64,000 nt of DNA from Clostridium beijerinckii. GTDB lineage: Bacteria > Bacillota > Clostridia > Clostridiales > Clostridiaceae. Both the position numbers and the translations under genes were made by a program. Shown here piece after piece: positions 1 through 8,543 of the stretch. The stretch is taken from assembly GCF_018223745.1 (NCBI RefSeq), contig NZ_CP073653.1, forward strand, positions 5,320,001 through 5,384,000. Reading direction: 5' to 3'. The number at the start of each line of letters is the position of its first letter. Position 1 is the first letter of the stretch. The notes below the pieces were generated by a model. It was not told the DNA's origin and did no database searches. It worked only from the letters and a program-made list of their open reading frames with translations.

Positions 1-4
1 TAAA

Positions 5-1165
5 TTATTTATTACCACTTTTTTGATTATTATCAGCATTCATATATAAGTTTTCCAAGTTTCTTGATATTGCTCTAGCGCTAAAACCTGACTTCATAAT
101 ATCTTCAGAGGTATCCTTTCTACTATATCCATCTTTATATTTCAGAATTATCTTTGCCCATTCCTCTGGTGGACTATCTAAAGAAACAGATTTCCAATAA
201 TGAGTTATCTTTATTTCATTACTTATAGCATCAGAGGCTACAGCCATCAATGCTGCTGCTTGAACTTCTATCCCAACCACTGGAAGACCCTCATAATGAG
301 ATGGAAAAACAAATATATCCGACGCTTGTAGAATGTTATGAATTTCATTACAAAGTCCATAAAATATTACTTTATCCTCTAAATTCAGTGATCTAACCTT
401 ATCCTCAATCTTTTCTTTTAATTCTCCCTCTCCAATTAGCAATAGCACTGAATTACTATATTGCTTATTCACAGAATTAAAAATATCTATTAAGAAATCA
501 TGGTTTTTTTGATAGCTAAAGCGCCCTACATGAGTTAATACAAATTTGTCTTCCAAATTTAATTTTCTTCTATATTCTTTTCTTATCCCTTCATTATAAA
601 TAAACTTTTTTTCATCAATACCATTATTTATAACCTTAGCCTTTTCATCTCTTACATCTTCCTTAGAGAACATCCATTGTGCCGCATTAGTTGAGCATGC
701 AAATTCATAATTAACTACATATTTCCAAAGACTTCTTATAATGTTCTGTATTCCTAAATGTAAATGATAAAACCTCTTATCTCTACTTATTCTATCATTA
801 TGTGAATGCATAATAATTGTAGGTGTTTTACATATTTTAAAAACAACTGCTTCAAAAAAGCTTTTTGCACGATCGCCGTGTATATGTACTACTGAGTATT
901 TTTTATCTTTTTGCAATCTATATAAATCTATAAAAGATTTCAGCCTTTTAATCCCATTATTTTTTTCTAAACATATTATTTGTCCACCCATTTTCTCAAC
1001 ACTTTCATCATAGAATTCAGTTTCTTCTTTATTCTTATATACTACATAATCAAACTTAACTTTATTTAAATGCATATTTCTATTTATATTTAATATAAAG
1101 GCTTGAATTCCTCCAGCTCCTAATGAATCCACAACTTGGAGAACTCTTAACGTTTTATTTTCCAT
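5..1165 (-). CDS. GT4 family glycosyltransferase (EpsF-like)
   Basis: Cytoplasmic GT-B fold glycosyltransferase expected to add one sugar to the lipid-linked repeat unit of the exopolysaccharide. The N-terminal domain begins with the glycine-rich donor-fold loop (VDSLGAGGIQ, residues 13-21). The C-terminal nucleotide-sugar domain starts near HVGRFSYQKN (about 212) and carries the GT4 E-x7-E pair at E292 and E300 within EGLPVVGIE. The length, 386 residues, is usual for the family. The start ATG follows GGAAGG. It is the last gene of the minus-strand operon visible here; the operon probably continues beyond the left edge. Sugar and linkage cannot be read from the sequence. The resemblance to Bacillus EpsF is by motif pattern only. 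Confidence 0.85.
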   Translation of the reverse strand: MENKTLRVLQVVDSLGAGGIQAFILNINRNMHLNKVKFDYVVYKNKEETEFYDESVEKMGGQIICLEKNNGIKRLKSFIDLYRLQKDKKYSVVHIHGDRAKSFFEAVVFKICKTPTIIMHSHNDRISRDKRFYHLHLGIQNIIRSLWKYVVNYEFACSTNAAQWMFSKEDVRDEKAKVINNGIDEKKFIYNEGIRKEYRRKLNLEDKFVLTHVGRFSYQKNHDFLIDIFNSVNKQYSNSVLLLIGEGELKEKIEDKVRSLNLEDKVIFYGLCNEIHNILQASDIFVFPSHYEGLPVVGIEVQAAALMAVASDAISNEIKITHYWKSVSLDSPPEEWAKIILKYKDGYSRKDTSEDIMKSGFSARAISRNLENLYMNADNNQKSGNK

Positions 1166-1299
1166 AACAACCTTCCTTCATCTGATATCAGGCACTATAA
1201 TCATCATTCACATATATGAAATTTCGCTTTCTAAGATTCATGAGTAAATTCTTCTCATGAAATCACTCTTCACTTATGAATAGATAATTAATTTTTATC

Positions 1300-2529
1300 T
1301 TATTCTATACTAGCAGTAGCACATTCTTGCGAATCACTGTCTATAATGTTGTTTCCTAGATACGTAGCAATCACAGCAAAAGTAAAGCAGCCTGTTACAT
1401 CCGTAAATATAGCTTCTGCAGTAGATGCTATTAAAATATATAATAGCAGCAAAAATGCCGCTGATTGAATTTCTCTATTATACTGATATCTTTTCTGTAT
1501 TGATTTAAATATATTCAATATAATCCATAAAAATATAATTAAACCCAAAAAGCCAAATTGACCATATACATAAGGCCAAAAAGTATCACCAATATACGAA
1601 TGAGCGGTTTCCTCTAATCCACTAACTACATTTATTCCATATTCATAATATATAGGCGAATAATAATCTCCGGATATTTCTGATGCAAAGGTTCCAAAAC
1701 CACTTCCAAAAGGTATATATTTGCAAGCTAGTTTATAACCTACTATAAATAGCGCTGGCCGAGCAGCTGTAAGATAATATGATGCATATTCCATTATTTT
1801 GTTATACGTCGAGAAGATTCCTATGACAGCAAGTATCAATATATATCTTATTTTTATAGATTTAGCATATTTCATAACTAATTTCATAAAGAAATATCCT
1901 AATATGAATACAAATGCTTTATTTCTTAATGTAAAAAACAATATAGCTATTGATTCAAAAATAATAAAATTATCAAACTTTCTTCTATTATCACTTAATA
2001 TTACACATAAAAATATTACAATTGCTGAAACCAAATATGTTGGATGCTGATATAGAAATTTATAACTTCTCATTCCATATCTTATATCTGATGCCATTCC
2101 TATATCATGAATTATATTTAAAATTAAAAAAGTAAATATTATATTTACGTAAATTCTTGATCTTTTTGCTACCTTTTCTAACAACAAATCTTTATCTATA
2201 TTATTTGATACAATTAGCGTAAATGTGTAACAGACTACAAATTTACTTATAGCTAAAATATCTTTATATATAGCAATCTTCTCTGGTTGAATTTTATGCA
2301 TTACGTTTCCTGCTACTCCTACAAGCAGCAAACAAGAAAATAAAATTATAGATTTGACTTCACTAGAATACATGCTTATTTTATTTTTTCCATTAAATAT
2401 ATAAAAAACTGATAGAATTATCAGCATAAATGTGAATAGCTCATCAATATACCCCAATTGTGGAATATACGCAATTAGACAATTTTGAAAGATAAAAATG
2501 TCAAATAATACATTCAAAACGAAAAGCAT
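1300..2529 (-). CDS. Wzy-like polysaccharide polymerase (O-antigen ligase superfamily)
   Basis: Polytopic membrane protein of 409 residues with about ten hydrophobic segments. A large polar loop in the C-terminal third contains GSGFGTFASE and the segment TAHSYIGDTFWPYVYGQFG, followed by a hydrophobic helix. This layout is typical of Wzy polymerases and O-antigen ligases, which join lipid-linked repeat units on the outer face of the membrane. A basic motif, LRNKAFVF, after a transmembrane segment fits the superfamily. The start ATG has a GGGAG site upstream. It lies between the acyltransferase and the last GT4 gene, in the usual place for a polymerase in an EPS operon. Polymerase is preferred over ligase because no other polymerase is visible in this operon. 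Confidence 0.75.
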   Translation of the reverse strand: MLFVLNVLFDIFIFQNCLIAYIPQLGYIDELFTFMLIILSVFYIFNGKNKISMYSSEVKSIILFSCLLLVGVAGNVMHKIQPEKIAIYKDILAISKFVVCYTFTLIVSNNIDKDLLLEKVAKRSRIYVNIIFTFLILNIIHDIGMASDIRYGMRSYKFLYQHPTYLVSAIVIFLCVILSDNRRKFDNFIIFESIAILFFTLRNKAFVFILGYFFMKLVMKYAKSIKIRYILILAVIGIFSTYNKIMEYASYYLTAARPALFIVGYKLACKYIPFGSGFGTFASEISGDYYSPIYYEYGINVVSGLEETAHSYIGDTFWPYVYGQFGFLGLIIFLWIILNIFKSIQKRYQYNREIQSAAFLLLLYILIASTAEAIFTDVTGCFTFAVIATYLGNNIIDSDSQECATASIE

Positions 2530-2550
2530 CTGTTACTCCCTTCTTAGGTA

Positions 2551-2698
2551 TAATCAAAAAATAACAAATCCATCTGCTATGCCTATTTCCCATTATGCTA
2601 TGTTAGCAGATTACCCTTATAGCCCGCTATGAGACCAATCTGCTTCCTTGCCTAACGAAAAATAATCATAGCATTTTGGACTTGTTGTTTTCTTTCAT
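2551..2698. repeat. Intergenic structured repeat, copy A (MITE-like)
   Basis: This 148-bp element starts with TAATCAAAAAATAACAAATC and ends with GGACTTGTTGTTTTCTTTCAT (last 20 bases shown by position). Its ends form an imperfect inverted repeat (AAAAYAACAARTCCA, then TGCTATG). Inside is a 7-bp stem, GCAGATT/AATCTGC. The same ends and internal stem recur at 3413-3629. It lies between the Wzy gene and the acyltransferase gene and contains no ORF. Confidence 0.6.
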
Positions 2699-2791
2699 CT
2701 TCCTAAATTTAAAGTTCTATATATAGATTACCCAAAAGTTGAAATTATATATTCATCTTTGGATAAATATAAAGAAAATAACAGATTAAAG

Positions 2792-2809
2792 AGATGATAT
2801 ATATCATCT
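2792..2809. other. Perfect 18-bp palindrome
   Basis: AGATGATATATATCATCT is its own reverse complement. It lies just downstream of the acyltransferase stop codon on the minus strand and could form a hairpin or bind a dimeric protein. There is no T-run after it on the minus strand, so it is not a typical terminator. Its role is unknown. Confidence 0.4.
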
Positions 2810-2832
2810 AATAGATAAGATTTTGATTGTGG

Positions 2833-3390
2833 TTACAGTTCTTTAATAAGTTTAACAGGAACTCCACCGTAAACCCCTTTATTAACAATGTTTTTAGTTA
2901 CAACTGAATTGGCAGCGACAATCACTTTGTCGCATATATTTACCCCACGTGTAATAGTAGAATTGCATCCAATCCAAATATTATTACCTATATTTATTTC
3001 TTTAGTATTATATCCTTGAGATATTATTGGCTTATCGCTAATATCATAGCGATGGTCATGATCAAAAATCCCTATATTAGGTCCAAATAGACAATCTGAT
3101 CCGATACTTATTTTTTCTAAAGATACTACTTTATTATTAGTATTAAAAAATGTATTCTCTCCAACATAAATACTTCCATTTATACATTCGAAGCTGCAAT
3201 AATCTTCGATATAAACATTATTGCCAAGAGATAATACATTTCCTTTACTTATTCTTATTTTTACACCTTTACCTATATAAAGTGATTTTAAATTCTTAAT
3301 TTTAAACTCAATTCTATTACTATATCTTATTTTTAATACAATAATTCTCATTAATGATCTTAAATACTTAATGCCTTTTCCAATCATCAT
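2833..3390 (-). CDS. Hexapeptide-repeat acyltransferase (LbH/maltose O-acetyltransferase-like)
   Basis: A 185-residue left-handed beta-helix acyltransferase, likely to acetylate a sugar of the exopolysaccharide with acetyl-CoA. Imperfect hexapeptide turns run through most of the chain (IYVGEN, ISIGSD, INIGNN, IWIGCN, VNICDK, VIVAANSVV). The active-site-like segment GIFDHDHRYD contains the expected histidines. The ending, GVYGGVPVKLIKEL, is the usual C-terminus of these enzymes. A short hydrophobic and basic N-terminus is present without a clear signal peptide. The start follows AGGTGAG. It lies within the EPS operon between repeat copies A and B. Acetyl donor and acceptor are inferred from the family. 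Confidence 0.8.
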   Translation of the reverse strand: MMIGKGIKYLRSLMRIIVLKIRYSNRIEFKIKNLKSLYIGKGVKIRISKGNVLSLGNNVYIEDYCSFECINGSIYVGENTFFNTNNKVVSLEKISIGSDCLFGPNIGIFDHDHRYDISDKPIISQGYNTKEINIGNNIWIGCNSTITRGVNICDKVIVAANSVVTKNIVNKGVYGGVPVKLIKEL

Positions 3391-3412
3391 TTATCTCACC
3401 TAACTTAAATTA

Positions 3413-3629
3413 TAATCAAAAAAATAACAAATCCATCTACCAATCCTGTTTTCCATTATAGAGGGAACTCGACTTGTTACGCTCCATGAGTAAGCGATTC
3501 ACACCAAATCATAGATTTGGGTTCTCTTCTTACCAGCAGATTTTACTAATAGACTCGCTATGAGTTCAATCTGCTTCTTCACATAATGAAAAATAATCAT
3601 GACATTTTGGACTCATTATTTTCTTTCAT
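3413..3629. repeat. Intergenic structured repeat, copy B (MITE-like)
   Basis: This second copy of the 2551-2698 element has matching ends and the conserved GCAGATT/AATCTGC stem. It is about 217 bp because a segment of roughly 70 bp, with its own perfect hairpin CCAAATC-ATA-GATTTGG, sits in the middle. The right end overlaps the last codons and stop of the neighbouring GT4 gene (3616). Confidence 0.55.
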
Positions 3630-4704
3630 GGCTTAAAATTTCTTTATATTCTTTAAGATGTAATTTAAAATATATCTCTTTATTGAATTTAGTATTGAAA
3701 ATTTCAAAGCAATTACCCTTCATATAAGAATATTTTTCTTCATCTTCATATAATTCAAGTATTTTTTCTTTAAAGCTTTCAATATCTTTAGCCTCTACTA
3801 AATACCCATTATATCCGTTTTCTATTTCTTCATTTGTTCCATCTATATTGGTAGCTACAACTGGAACCCCTTGTGAAAATGCTTCTAGTGGAGTTAGAGG
3901 TAAACCTTCTATATAGGAACATAGTAATAATACATCTATATATTTTAGATATTCTATAATGTTATCCTTAGCCCCTAGCGGATAAATATAATCTTCTAGT
4001 TGCTCTTTCCTTATAAGTTCTTTAATATTACTTAGCTCTGGTCCATCACCTATTAATACAAACTTTATTTTTTCATTTTCTAATGCAGTACTTTTTGCGA
4101 TAGAAATAAAATCATAGATTCCTTTGTAATCTACTATTCTACTTACCTGAGCTGCTATAAAGTATCCTTTTTTCTTTAGCTCTAAAAGCTTATCATCAAC
4201 TTCTTTACTATCATGCTCAGTTTCTACAGTATTATATATAGTTTTTATATTCTTTTCTTCTAAACCAGCCTTTTCAATTAAAATTCTTTTAGCTGCTTCA
4301 CTTACAGTTATTGTTTTAATGCCTTTTAAAGATACATTCGTTAACTTAAACTTATCTTCTATACATAAATGTTGAGTATGTATTACTTTAACTTTAGTAA
4401 TTTTCGATATTAATTTAGCTAATAATGTTGTCATTCTATGATGACTATGAATTATATCTATATTTTCCTTTTTCACCATCTTATATATGGCTATTAAGTT
4501 ATTTAATATAATATCGGGATTCTTGGAATCTGTATTTAAAATATTGTAGTGTTTAACTCCCATTTTTTCTAAATCCTTAGTTAATTCACCGCCCATACTT
4601 GCAACTATAACTTTGTTACTGCTATTGAATAACTTACATAGTTGAATAATACATTTCTCAACTCCTCCAAGGCCCATACCTCTGTTAAGATATAATATAT
4701 TCAT
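3616..4704 (-). CDS. GT4 family glycosyltransferase
   Basis: GT-B fold glycosyltransferase of 362 residues for EPS repeat-unit assembly. The N-terminus (MNILYLNRGMGLGGVEK) has the GT4 glycine-rich loop. The C-terminal domain holds VLIGDGPE and the E-x7-E pair at E266 and E274 in the segment IEGLPLTPLEAF. I place the start at ATG 4704, with GGAG seven bases upstream; a TTG codon directly before it is too close to that site. The final four codons and stop lie inside repeat copy B, so the gene's 3' end was apparently shaped by that element. The substrate is unknown. Confidence 0.85.
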   Translation of the reverse strand: MNILYLNRGMGLGGVEKCIIQLCKLFNSSNKVIVASMGGELTKDLEKMGVKHYNILNTDSKNPDIILNNLIAIYKMVKKENIDIIHSHHRMTTLLAKLISKITKVKVIHTQHLCIEDKFKLTNVSLKGIKTITVSEAAKRILIEKAGLEEKNIKTIYNTVETEHDSKEVDDKLLELKKKGYFIAAQVSRIVDYKGIYDFISIAKSTALENEKIKFVLIGDGPELSNIKELIRKEQLEDYIYPLGAKDNIIEYLKYIDVLLLCSYIEGLPLTPLEAFSQGVPVVATNIDGTNEEIENGYNGYLVEAKDIESFKEKILELYEDEEKYSYMKGNCFEIFNTKFNKEIYFKLHLKEYKEILSHERK

Positions 4705-4734
4705 CAATAATCTCCTTTATTTATGAATGCTGCT

Positions 4735-5223
4735 CTACATTATCTGGCCGATTACATTATCAAACTTTCTAATGAAGTCATTTTTATTAGAACTATATGT
4801 ATTACATTTTGCCGATAATTCTTTATAATTACTTATTACGCTACATAAATCTTCTATATCATATACTCCAATGATCTTTGAATTTTTATCTAATCTTTTG
4901 GTAAAAAGTATTTGATGATCATCAACATGTTCATCAAACTCTGGATCTCTTGGCACTACAATTGGAACCTTATTATATTGGAGAGGATGAAATATACTTC
5001 CTGGTCCTCCGTGAGTTATGATTATATCACTTTTTCTCACATATTCATCCATTTCATCATATCCAATCATTTTCTTGTATTCATAATTTTTAGGCTCATA
5101 ATTACAGTACCCAATTTGAGCAAATACTTCTTCTTTAATATCTCCACTTTCAATTAATTTATCCAATTGGATAAATAATCTTTCCATGCCTTGTTCATGT
5201 GTTCCTACTGTTACGAATATCAA
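4735..5223 (-). CDS. Alg13-like glycosyltransferase catalytic subunit (PssE/Cps14G type)
   Basis: A 162-residue GT28-C-like protein, the donor-binding half of a two-part glycosyltransferase. It begins IFVTVGTHEQG, the typical Alg13/PssE start, and contains IITHGGPGSIFHPLQYNKVPIVVPR, the UDP-sugar binding region (positions about 85-110). The start is a TTG at 5223: GGAGG lies six bases upstream, and the next-gene stop TGA overlaps it as TTGA. A longer frame beginning at 5277 would add 18 residues unlike the family. The overlap with the Alg14-like gene implies translational coupling and a stoichiometric complex. The pair probably transfers the second sugar of the repeat unit. Confidence 0.85.
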   Translation of the reverse strand: MIFVTVGTHEQGMERLFIQLDKLIESGDIKEEVFAQIGYCNYEPKNYEYKKMIGYDEMDEYVRKSDIIITHGGPGSIFHPLQYNKVPIVVPRDPEFDEHVDDHQILFTKRLDKNSKIIGVYDIEDLCSVISNYKELSAKCNTYSSNKNDFIRKFDNVIGQIM

Positions 5224-5669
5224 AATAATCCCTCCAATACTTGTCCTCTTGGGTAAAACTTCTTTTGTTCTTCCCATTGTAATATAAATAAATCGCTTAT
5301 AGGATAGACTATCTTCCCCGTTATAGTTGGTTTTTCTATCCTATCATACACTTCAATATAAACAACTTTTGCACCGAATAATTTCCCAATATAGAAAAAT
5401 GGAATTGCGGGTGCTGCACCAGTGCTGACAATAAGATCTGGTTTTTCTTTAAGTAATATTTTTATTGATAAAAATGTATTTTTGATTAAATTTTTTATAT
5501 TTCTATTTGTAGGAAAGTAGCACCAATATTTTTTTTCATCTTTAAGTATTGATTTAGAATCTTCCTTTTCAAAGGTTACCCAAAATCTCTCCTTATCTTT
5601 CCACCACTCTTTTAATTGGATTAAATGAGTTAAGTGACCACCACTTGATGTTATAAAACATACCTTCAT
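5220..5669 (-). CDS. Alg14-like glycosyltransferase membrane subunit (PssD/Cps14F type)
   Basis: A 149-residue partner of the Alg13-like protein. It starts MKVCFITSSGGHLTHL, the Alg14/PssD acceptor-side signature, and has DLIVSTGAAPAIPFFYIGKL in the middle, with a hydrophobic segment that would seat the complex on the membrane. The ATG at 5669 is chosen because AAGGAGGAG lies at proper distance; an in-frame start at 5690 would add seven residues and lacks such a site. Its stop overlaps the TTG start of the catalytic subunit by four bases. In capsule systems with this pair, Alg14 anchors and Alg13 catalyses. Confidence 0.85.
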   Translation of the reverse strand: MKVCFITSSGGHLTHLIQLKEWWKDKERFWVTFEKEDSKSILKDEKKYWCYFPTNRNIKNLIKNTFLSIKILLKEKPDLIVSTGAAPAIPFFYIGKLFGAKVVYIEVYDRIEKPTITGKIVYPISDLFILQWEEQKKFYPRGQVLEGLF

Positions 5670-5736
5670 AATATTCTCCTCCTTAACCATTTAAAAATTT
5701 ACCATGCCATGGTTAACATTCTTTAATCTATAAGCT

Positions 5737-5761
5737 CAGATGGAGTTACCATGTCCATCTG
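5737..5761. other. 8-bp inverted repeat
   Basis: CAGATGGA and TCCATCTG flank a 9-nt loop in the gap between ugd and the Alg14-like gene. No T-run follows on either strand. The TCCATCTG half also occurs near the left end of repeat copy A, so this may be a decayed relative of that element. Confidence 0.4.
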
Positions 5762-5785
5762 AAAAGTTTCATTTAATTACCCTTG

Positions 5786-7138
5786 CTATATTACCATTGC
5801 TGTTTTTATTTTACTTAAAGCTTTTTCTTCTAAATTCAATACAGATTTTCTTCCAATTGAATAATAATCTATTTGTCTTTCCTTAGCCTCTTTAATTTTA
5901 TAACAATTTCTACCGTCAAATATAATTGGAGTATACATAAGCTTTTCATATACACTTAGATCTAAAGATTTAATTTCATTCCACTCTGTAAATATGAATG
6001 TCATATCTGCATACTTTAAAGCTTCTTCTGGAGTACTTACATATGTTATTCCACTTGGATATACTTTTTTGAAATTCTCAACTCCAACTGGATCATATGC
6101 AATTATTTCAGCACCTTCATCTAATAATCTTCTTACATTTGGTATAGATGGAGCTTCTCTTAAATCATCTGTTCCAGGCTTAAATGTTAATCCAAGCACA
6201 GCCACTTTTAATCCTCTTAAACTTCCAAATTTATTCTTAGCTTGTCTAAATAATTTATATTTTTGATTTTCATTTACTTCTATTGTTGCTTTTATTGTTT
6301 TTAATTCATATCCATTATCATTTGCAAGCCAATGAAGTGCTTTTGTATCCTTAGGAAAACATGATCCGCCATATCCGATTCCAGCATTTAAGAATTTATC
6401 ACCTATTCTTGGATCAAAACTCATTCCTTTAGCTACATCTTCAACATCTGCTCCAACCATTTCGCAGAAGTTTGCTATTTCATTCATAAATGATATCTTA
6501 AGTGCTAAAAAGTCGTTTGATGCGTATTTAACCATTTCTGCACTTCTTCTATTCGTAACAACAATTGGTTGATTATAGCCTTCATAAACCTCTTTTAAAA
6601 GTTCTTCCGCTTTTTTAGATTCAACTCCTATTACAATTCTCTTTGCATATAAAGTATCGACAACTGCGGTTCCTTGCGCTAAAAATTCTGGGTTTGACGC
6701 TACTTCTATTTGAATATTATTTTTAACATTTTCCTTTAAAAACTCTTCAATTCTATCATTAGTTCCTATTGGTACTGTTGATTTAACCACTACTAAACAA
6801 TCTCTTTCAGCATTTTCAGCAATTTGTCTACATACATTAAACACATAATCTAAATTTGCTGATCCATCTTCTCTTTCCGGAGTTCCAACCCCTATGAATA
6901 TCAAATCAGCATCTTTATAAGCATTTTTATAATCTATTGTAAAATCTAATCTACCTTCATCGTGATTTCTTTTTAAAAGTTCATCTAATCCTGGTTCATA
7001 TATTGGTGAAATTCCTTGTTTCATCATTTCAACTTTACTTTTATCTATATCAACGCAAGTTACATTATGTCCAATTTCCGAAAGACATGCTCCAGTAACT
7101 AAACCTACGTATCCTGTTCCTGCTACTACTATTTTCAT
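5786..7138 (-). CDS. ugd: UDP-glucose 6-dehydrogenase
   Basis: Oxidises UDP-glucose to UDP-glucuronate with two NAD+, supplying uronic acid for the polysaccharide. The NAD-binding loop GTGYVGLVTG is at residues 7-16. The catalytic cysteine is C260 in GYGGSCFPKDTKALHW. The substrate-binding segment EMVKYASNDFLALKISF lies near 201-217, and the C-terminal UDP-binding domain includes VLGLTFKPGTDDLREAPS. The 450-residue length is normal. The start is the ATG at 7138, with GGAGG upstream; that GGAGG overlaps an alternative ATG at 7150, so the longer form is unlikely. It follows the priming transferase in the operon. TuaD is the Bacillus counterpart. Confidence 0.95.
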   Translation of the reverse strand: MKIVVAGTGYVGLVTGACLSEIGHNVTCVDIDKSKVEMMKQGISPIYEPGLDELLKRNHDEGRLDFTIDYKNAYKDADLIFIGVGTPEREDGSANLDYVFNVCRQIAENAERDCLVVVKSTVPIGTNDRIEEFLKENVKNNIQIEVASNPEFLAQGTAVVDTLYAKRIVIGVESKKAEELLKEVYEGYNQPIVVTNRRSAEMVKYASNDFLALKISFMNEIANFCEMVGADVEDVAKGMSFDPRIGDKFLNAGIGYGGSCFPKDTKALHWLANDNGYELKTIKATIEVNENQKYKLFRQAKNKFGSLRGLKVAVLGLTFKPGTDDLREAPSIPNVRRLLDEGAEIIAYDPVGVENFKKVYPSGITYVSTPEEALKYADMTFIFTEWNEIKSLDLSVYEKLMYTPIIFDGRNCYKIKEAKERQIDYYSIGRKSVLNLEEKALSKIKTAMVI

Positions 7139-7244
7139 ACTTACCTCCATATATTCCGTAATTCTAATTGATTAAATTTATTTGCTCCCATATTACTCAT
7201 AGCTTTAGAGACAATAGATTTAAACTCATTCTCTCCTCTAATGC

Positions 7245-7287
7245 GCCTTATTAAGGCATAATCAAAAAATAATACGTCCATATGCCT
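7245..7287. repeat. Short fragment of the intergenic repeat
   Basis: GCCTTATTAAGGC (7245-7257) is a 13-nt inverted repeat. It is followed at 7259-7287 by sequence close to the left end of repeat copies A and B (TAATCAAAAAATAA, then GTCCAT and ATGCC). No matching right end is visible, so this looks like a partial copy between ugd and the priming transferase. Confidence 0.35.
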
Positions 7288-7295
7288 AAAGTCAC

Positions 7296-7958
7296 TTAAC
7301 TTGCATGCTTGTCTCCAAACAGCACAAAAAATGTTTTAAATATTAACTTAATATCAACTAAAGTATTTCTTTCCCTTACATACTTAATATCTAGTTTCAT
7401 CCAATCTTCAAAATCAATATCATTTCTTCCTGATACCTGCCAGTAACATGTCAAACCGGGTTTTACTTCAAGCCTTGTCATCATCCAATTATCAAATTTT
7501 TCTACTTCTTTTGGAAGAGATGGTCTAGGTCCGACTAAACTCATATCACCTTTTAGAACATTAAACAATTGTGGAAGTTCATCTATGCTTGTCTTTCTTA
7601 TAAATTTACCTATTTTAGTTACTCTTGGATCATCCTTCATCTTAAACATAGGTCCGCTCATCTCATTTTTATGACACAGCTTATCTTTTAGCTCTTCGGC
7701 ATTAGCAACCATAGATCTAAATTTATACATTTTAAATACATTACCGTCTTTACCAATCCTCTCCTGAGAGAAAATTACAGATCCTTTTGATTCAAGCTTA
7801 ATTAAAACTCCAACAATCAAGAATATTGGACTTAAAACTAATAACCCAAATGACGAACAAAGTATATCTGTAATTCTCTTAAAAAAATAATATTTACCTC
7901 TATTTTCTACTTTCTCTTGAAACACAAATTCTCTCTTACTAATTTCTACTTGTTGCAT
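7296..7958 (-). CDS. Priming sugar transferase (polyprenyl-phosphate hexose-1-phosphate transferase, EpsL-like)
   Basis: Short, 220-residue membrane enzyme that starts a repeat unit by moving a sugar-1-phosphate from a UDP-sugar to undecaprenyl phosphate. One hydrophobic hairpin (about 30-55) precedes the catalytic domain. Family motifs are QERIGKDGNVFKMYKFRSM, the DELPQ segment, LKGDMSLVGPRP and VKPGLTCYWQVSGR. The start ATG follows GGATGGTG. It is the first gene of the 7958-to-5 operon, with a promoter at 8115-8144. A second, longer enzyme of this family lies at 58725-60149, so the window can start two different lipid-linked polymers. The sugar is unknown. Confidence 0.9.
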   Translation of the reverse strand: MQQVEISKREFVFQEKVENRGKYYFFKRITDILCSSFGLLVLSPIFLIVGVLIKLESKGSVIFSQERIGKDGNVFKMYKFRSMVANAEELKDKLCHKNEMSGPMFKMKDDPRVTKIGKFIRKTSIDELPQLFNVLKGDMSLVGPRPSLPKEVEKFDNWMMTRLEVKPGLTCYWQVSGRNDIDFEDWMKLDIKYVRERNTLVDIKLIFKTFFVLFGDKHAS

Positions 7959-8114
7959 TTTATCACCATCCTATCATAATTAATTATTAGCTAAATATTT
8001 TAACTTTTTTAATATGTGTTCACTATGGTAAATAACAACATTTAATAATTACTGCTTTATGTAATTAGACCTAAACCGACAATTTATTGCTTTTCTCTAT
8101 TCTCTGTATTAAAT

Positions 8115-8144
8115 ATATTACAACGAACCTATAGTAAGTTTCAA
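8115..8144 (-). promoter_or_regulatory. Candidate sigma-A promoter of the EPS operon
   Basis: On the minus strand, TTGAAA (8139-8144) and TAATAT (8115-8120) are 18 bp apart. They lie about 160 bp upstream of the priming transferase and directly downstream of the hairpin at 8154-8198, so the operon would begin here. Confidence 0.5.
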
Positions 8145-8153
8145 CGCACAATA

Positions 8154-8198
8154 AACGCTATATTAAGCAATAAAAAGGTTATTTGCTAATATAGCGTT
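8154..8198 (-). terminator. Strong hairpin ending the dextran locus
   Basis: AACGCTATATTA (8154-8165) pairs perfectly with TAATATAGCGTT (8187-8198), and the stem extends imperfectly inward. On the minus strand it is followed by GTTTATTG, a modest T-rich tail. It lies about 350 bp downstream of the GH66 stop and just upstream of the EPS promoter, so it probably insulates the two units. Confidence 0.55.
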
Positions 8199-8543
8199 TT
8201 ATGACAAGTATTTAATTTATTTTCTTTTTTATGGCAGTCCTATAATTTAAGAACTTACTCATTCCCCCAAGACTCAATATAAACTCCATACAAACTTTTA
8301 ATTTATATAAAATAAACAAAAATTCTATCTATTAACAATTCGAATTTACATGAACATATATTTATTCATAAAAAATATATGATAGTGTTTTATACAGCTT
8401 GTAGATATCCAATTCATAACCTAGCTCCCGCTATAAATACTGAAAGTGAAAACATTACTGTTTCCACTTTCTAATATTGTCTTTGTTACAAAGTATAACT
8501 TAATTTTCTAAATTTGATATCTATATTTTAATATTTATTGAAT
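8199..8543. other. Intergenic region with a second hairpin
   Basis: No gene is visible. An imperfect 12-bp hairpin (8442-8453 with 8460-8471, six-base loop, one mismatch) lies about 75 bp past the GH66 stop on the minus strand. It could act as a weak terminator or mRNA-stabilising stem, but no clear T-run follows. Confidence 0.45.

Noticed and set aside
2530-2832. Riboswitch or known leader RNA in the Wzy-acyltransferase gap
   Set aside because: The conserved stem belongs to a repeat found elsewhere in the operon, and no known aptamer core was recognised.
5700-5765. Rho-independent terminator after ugd
   Set aside because: The 8-bp stem has no T-run on either strand, and the downstream genes have the same orientation without an obvious new promoter.
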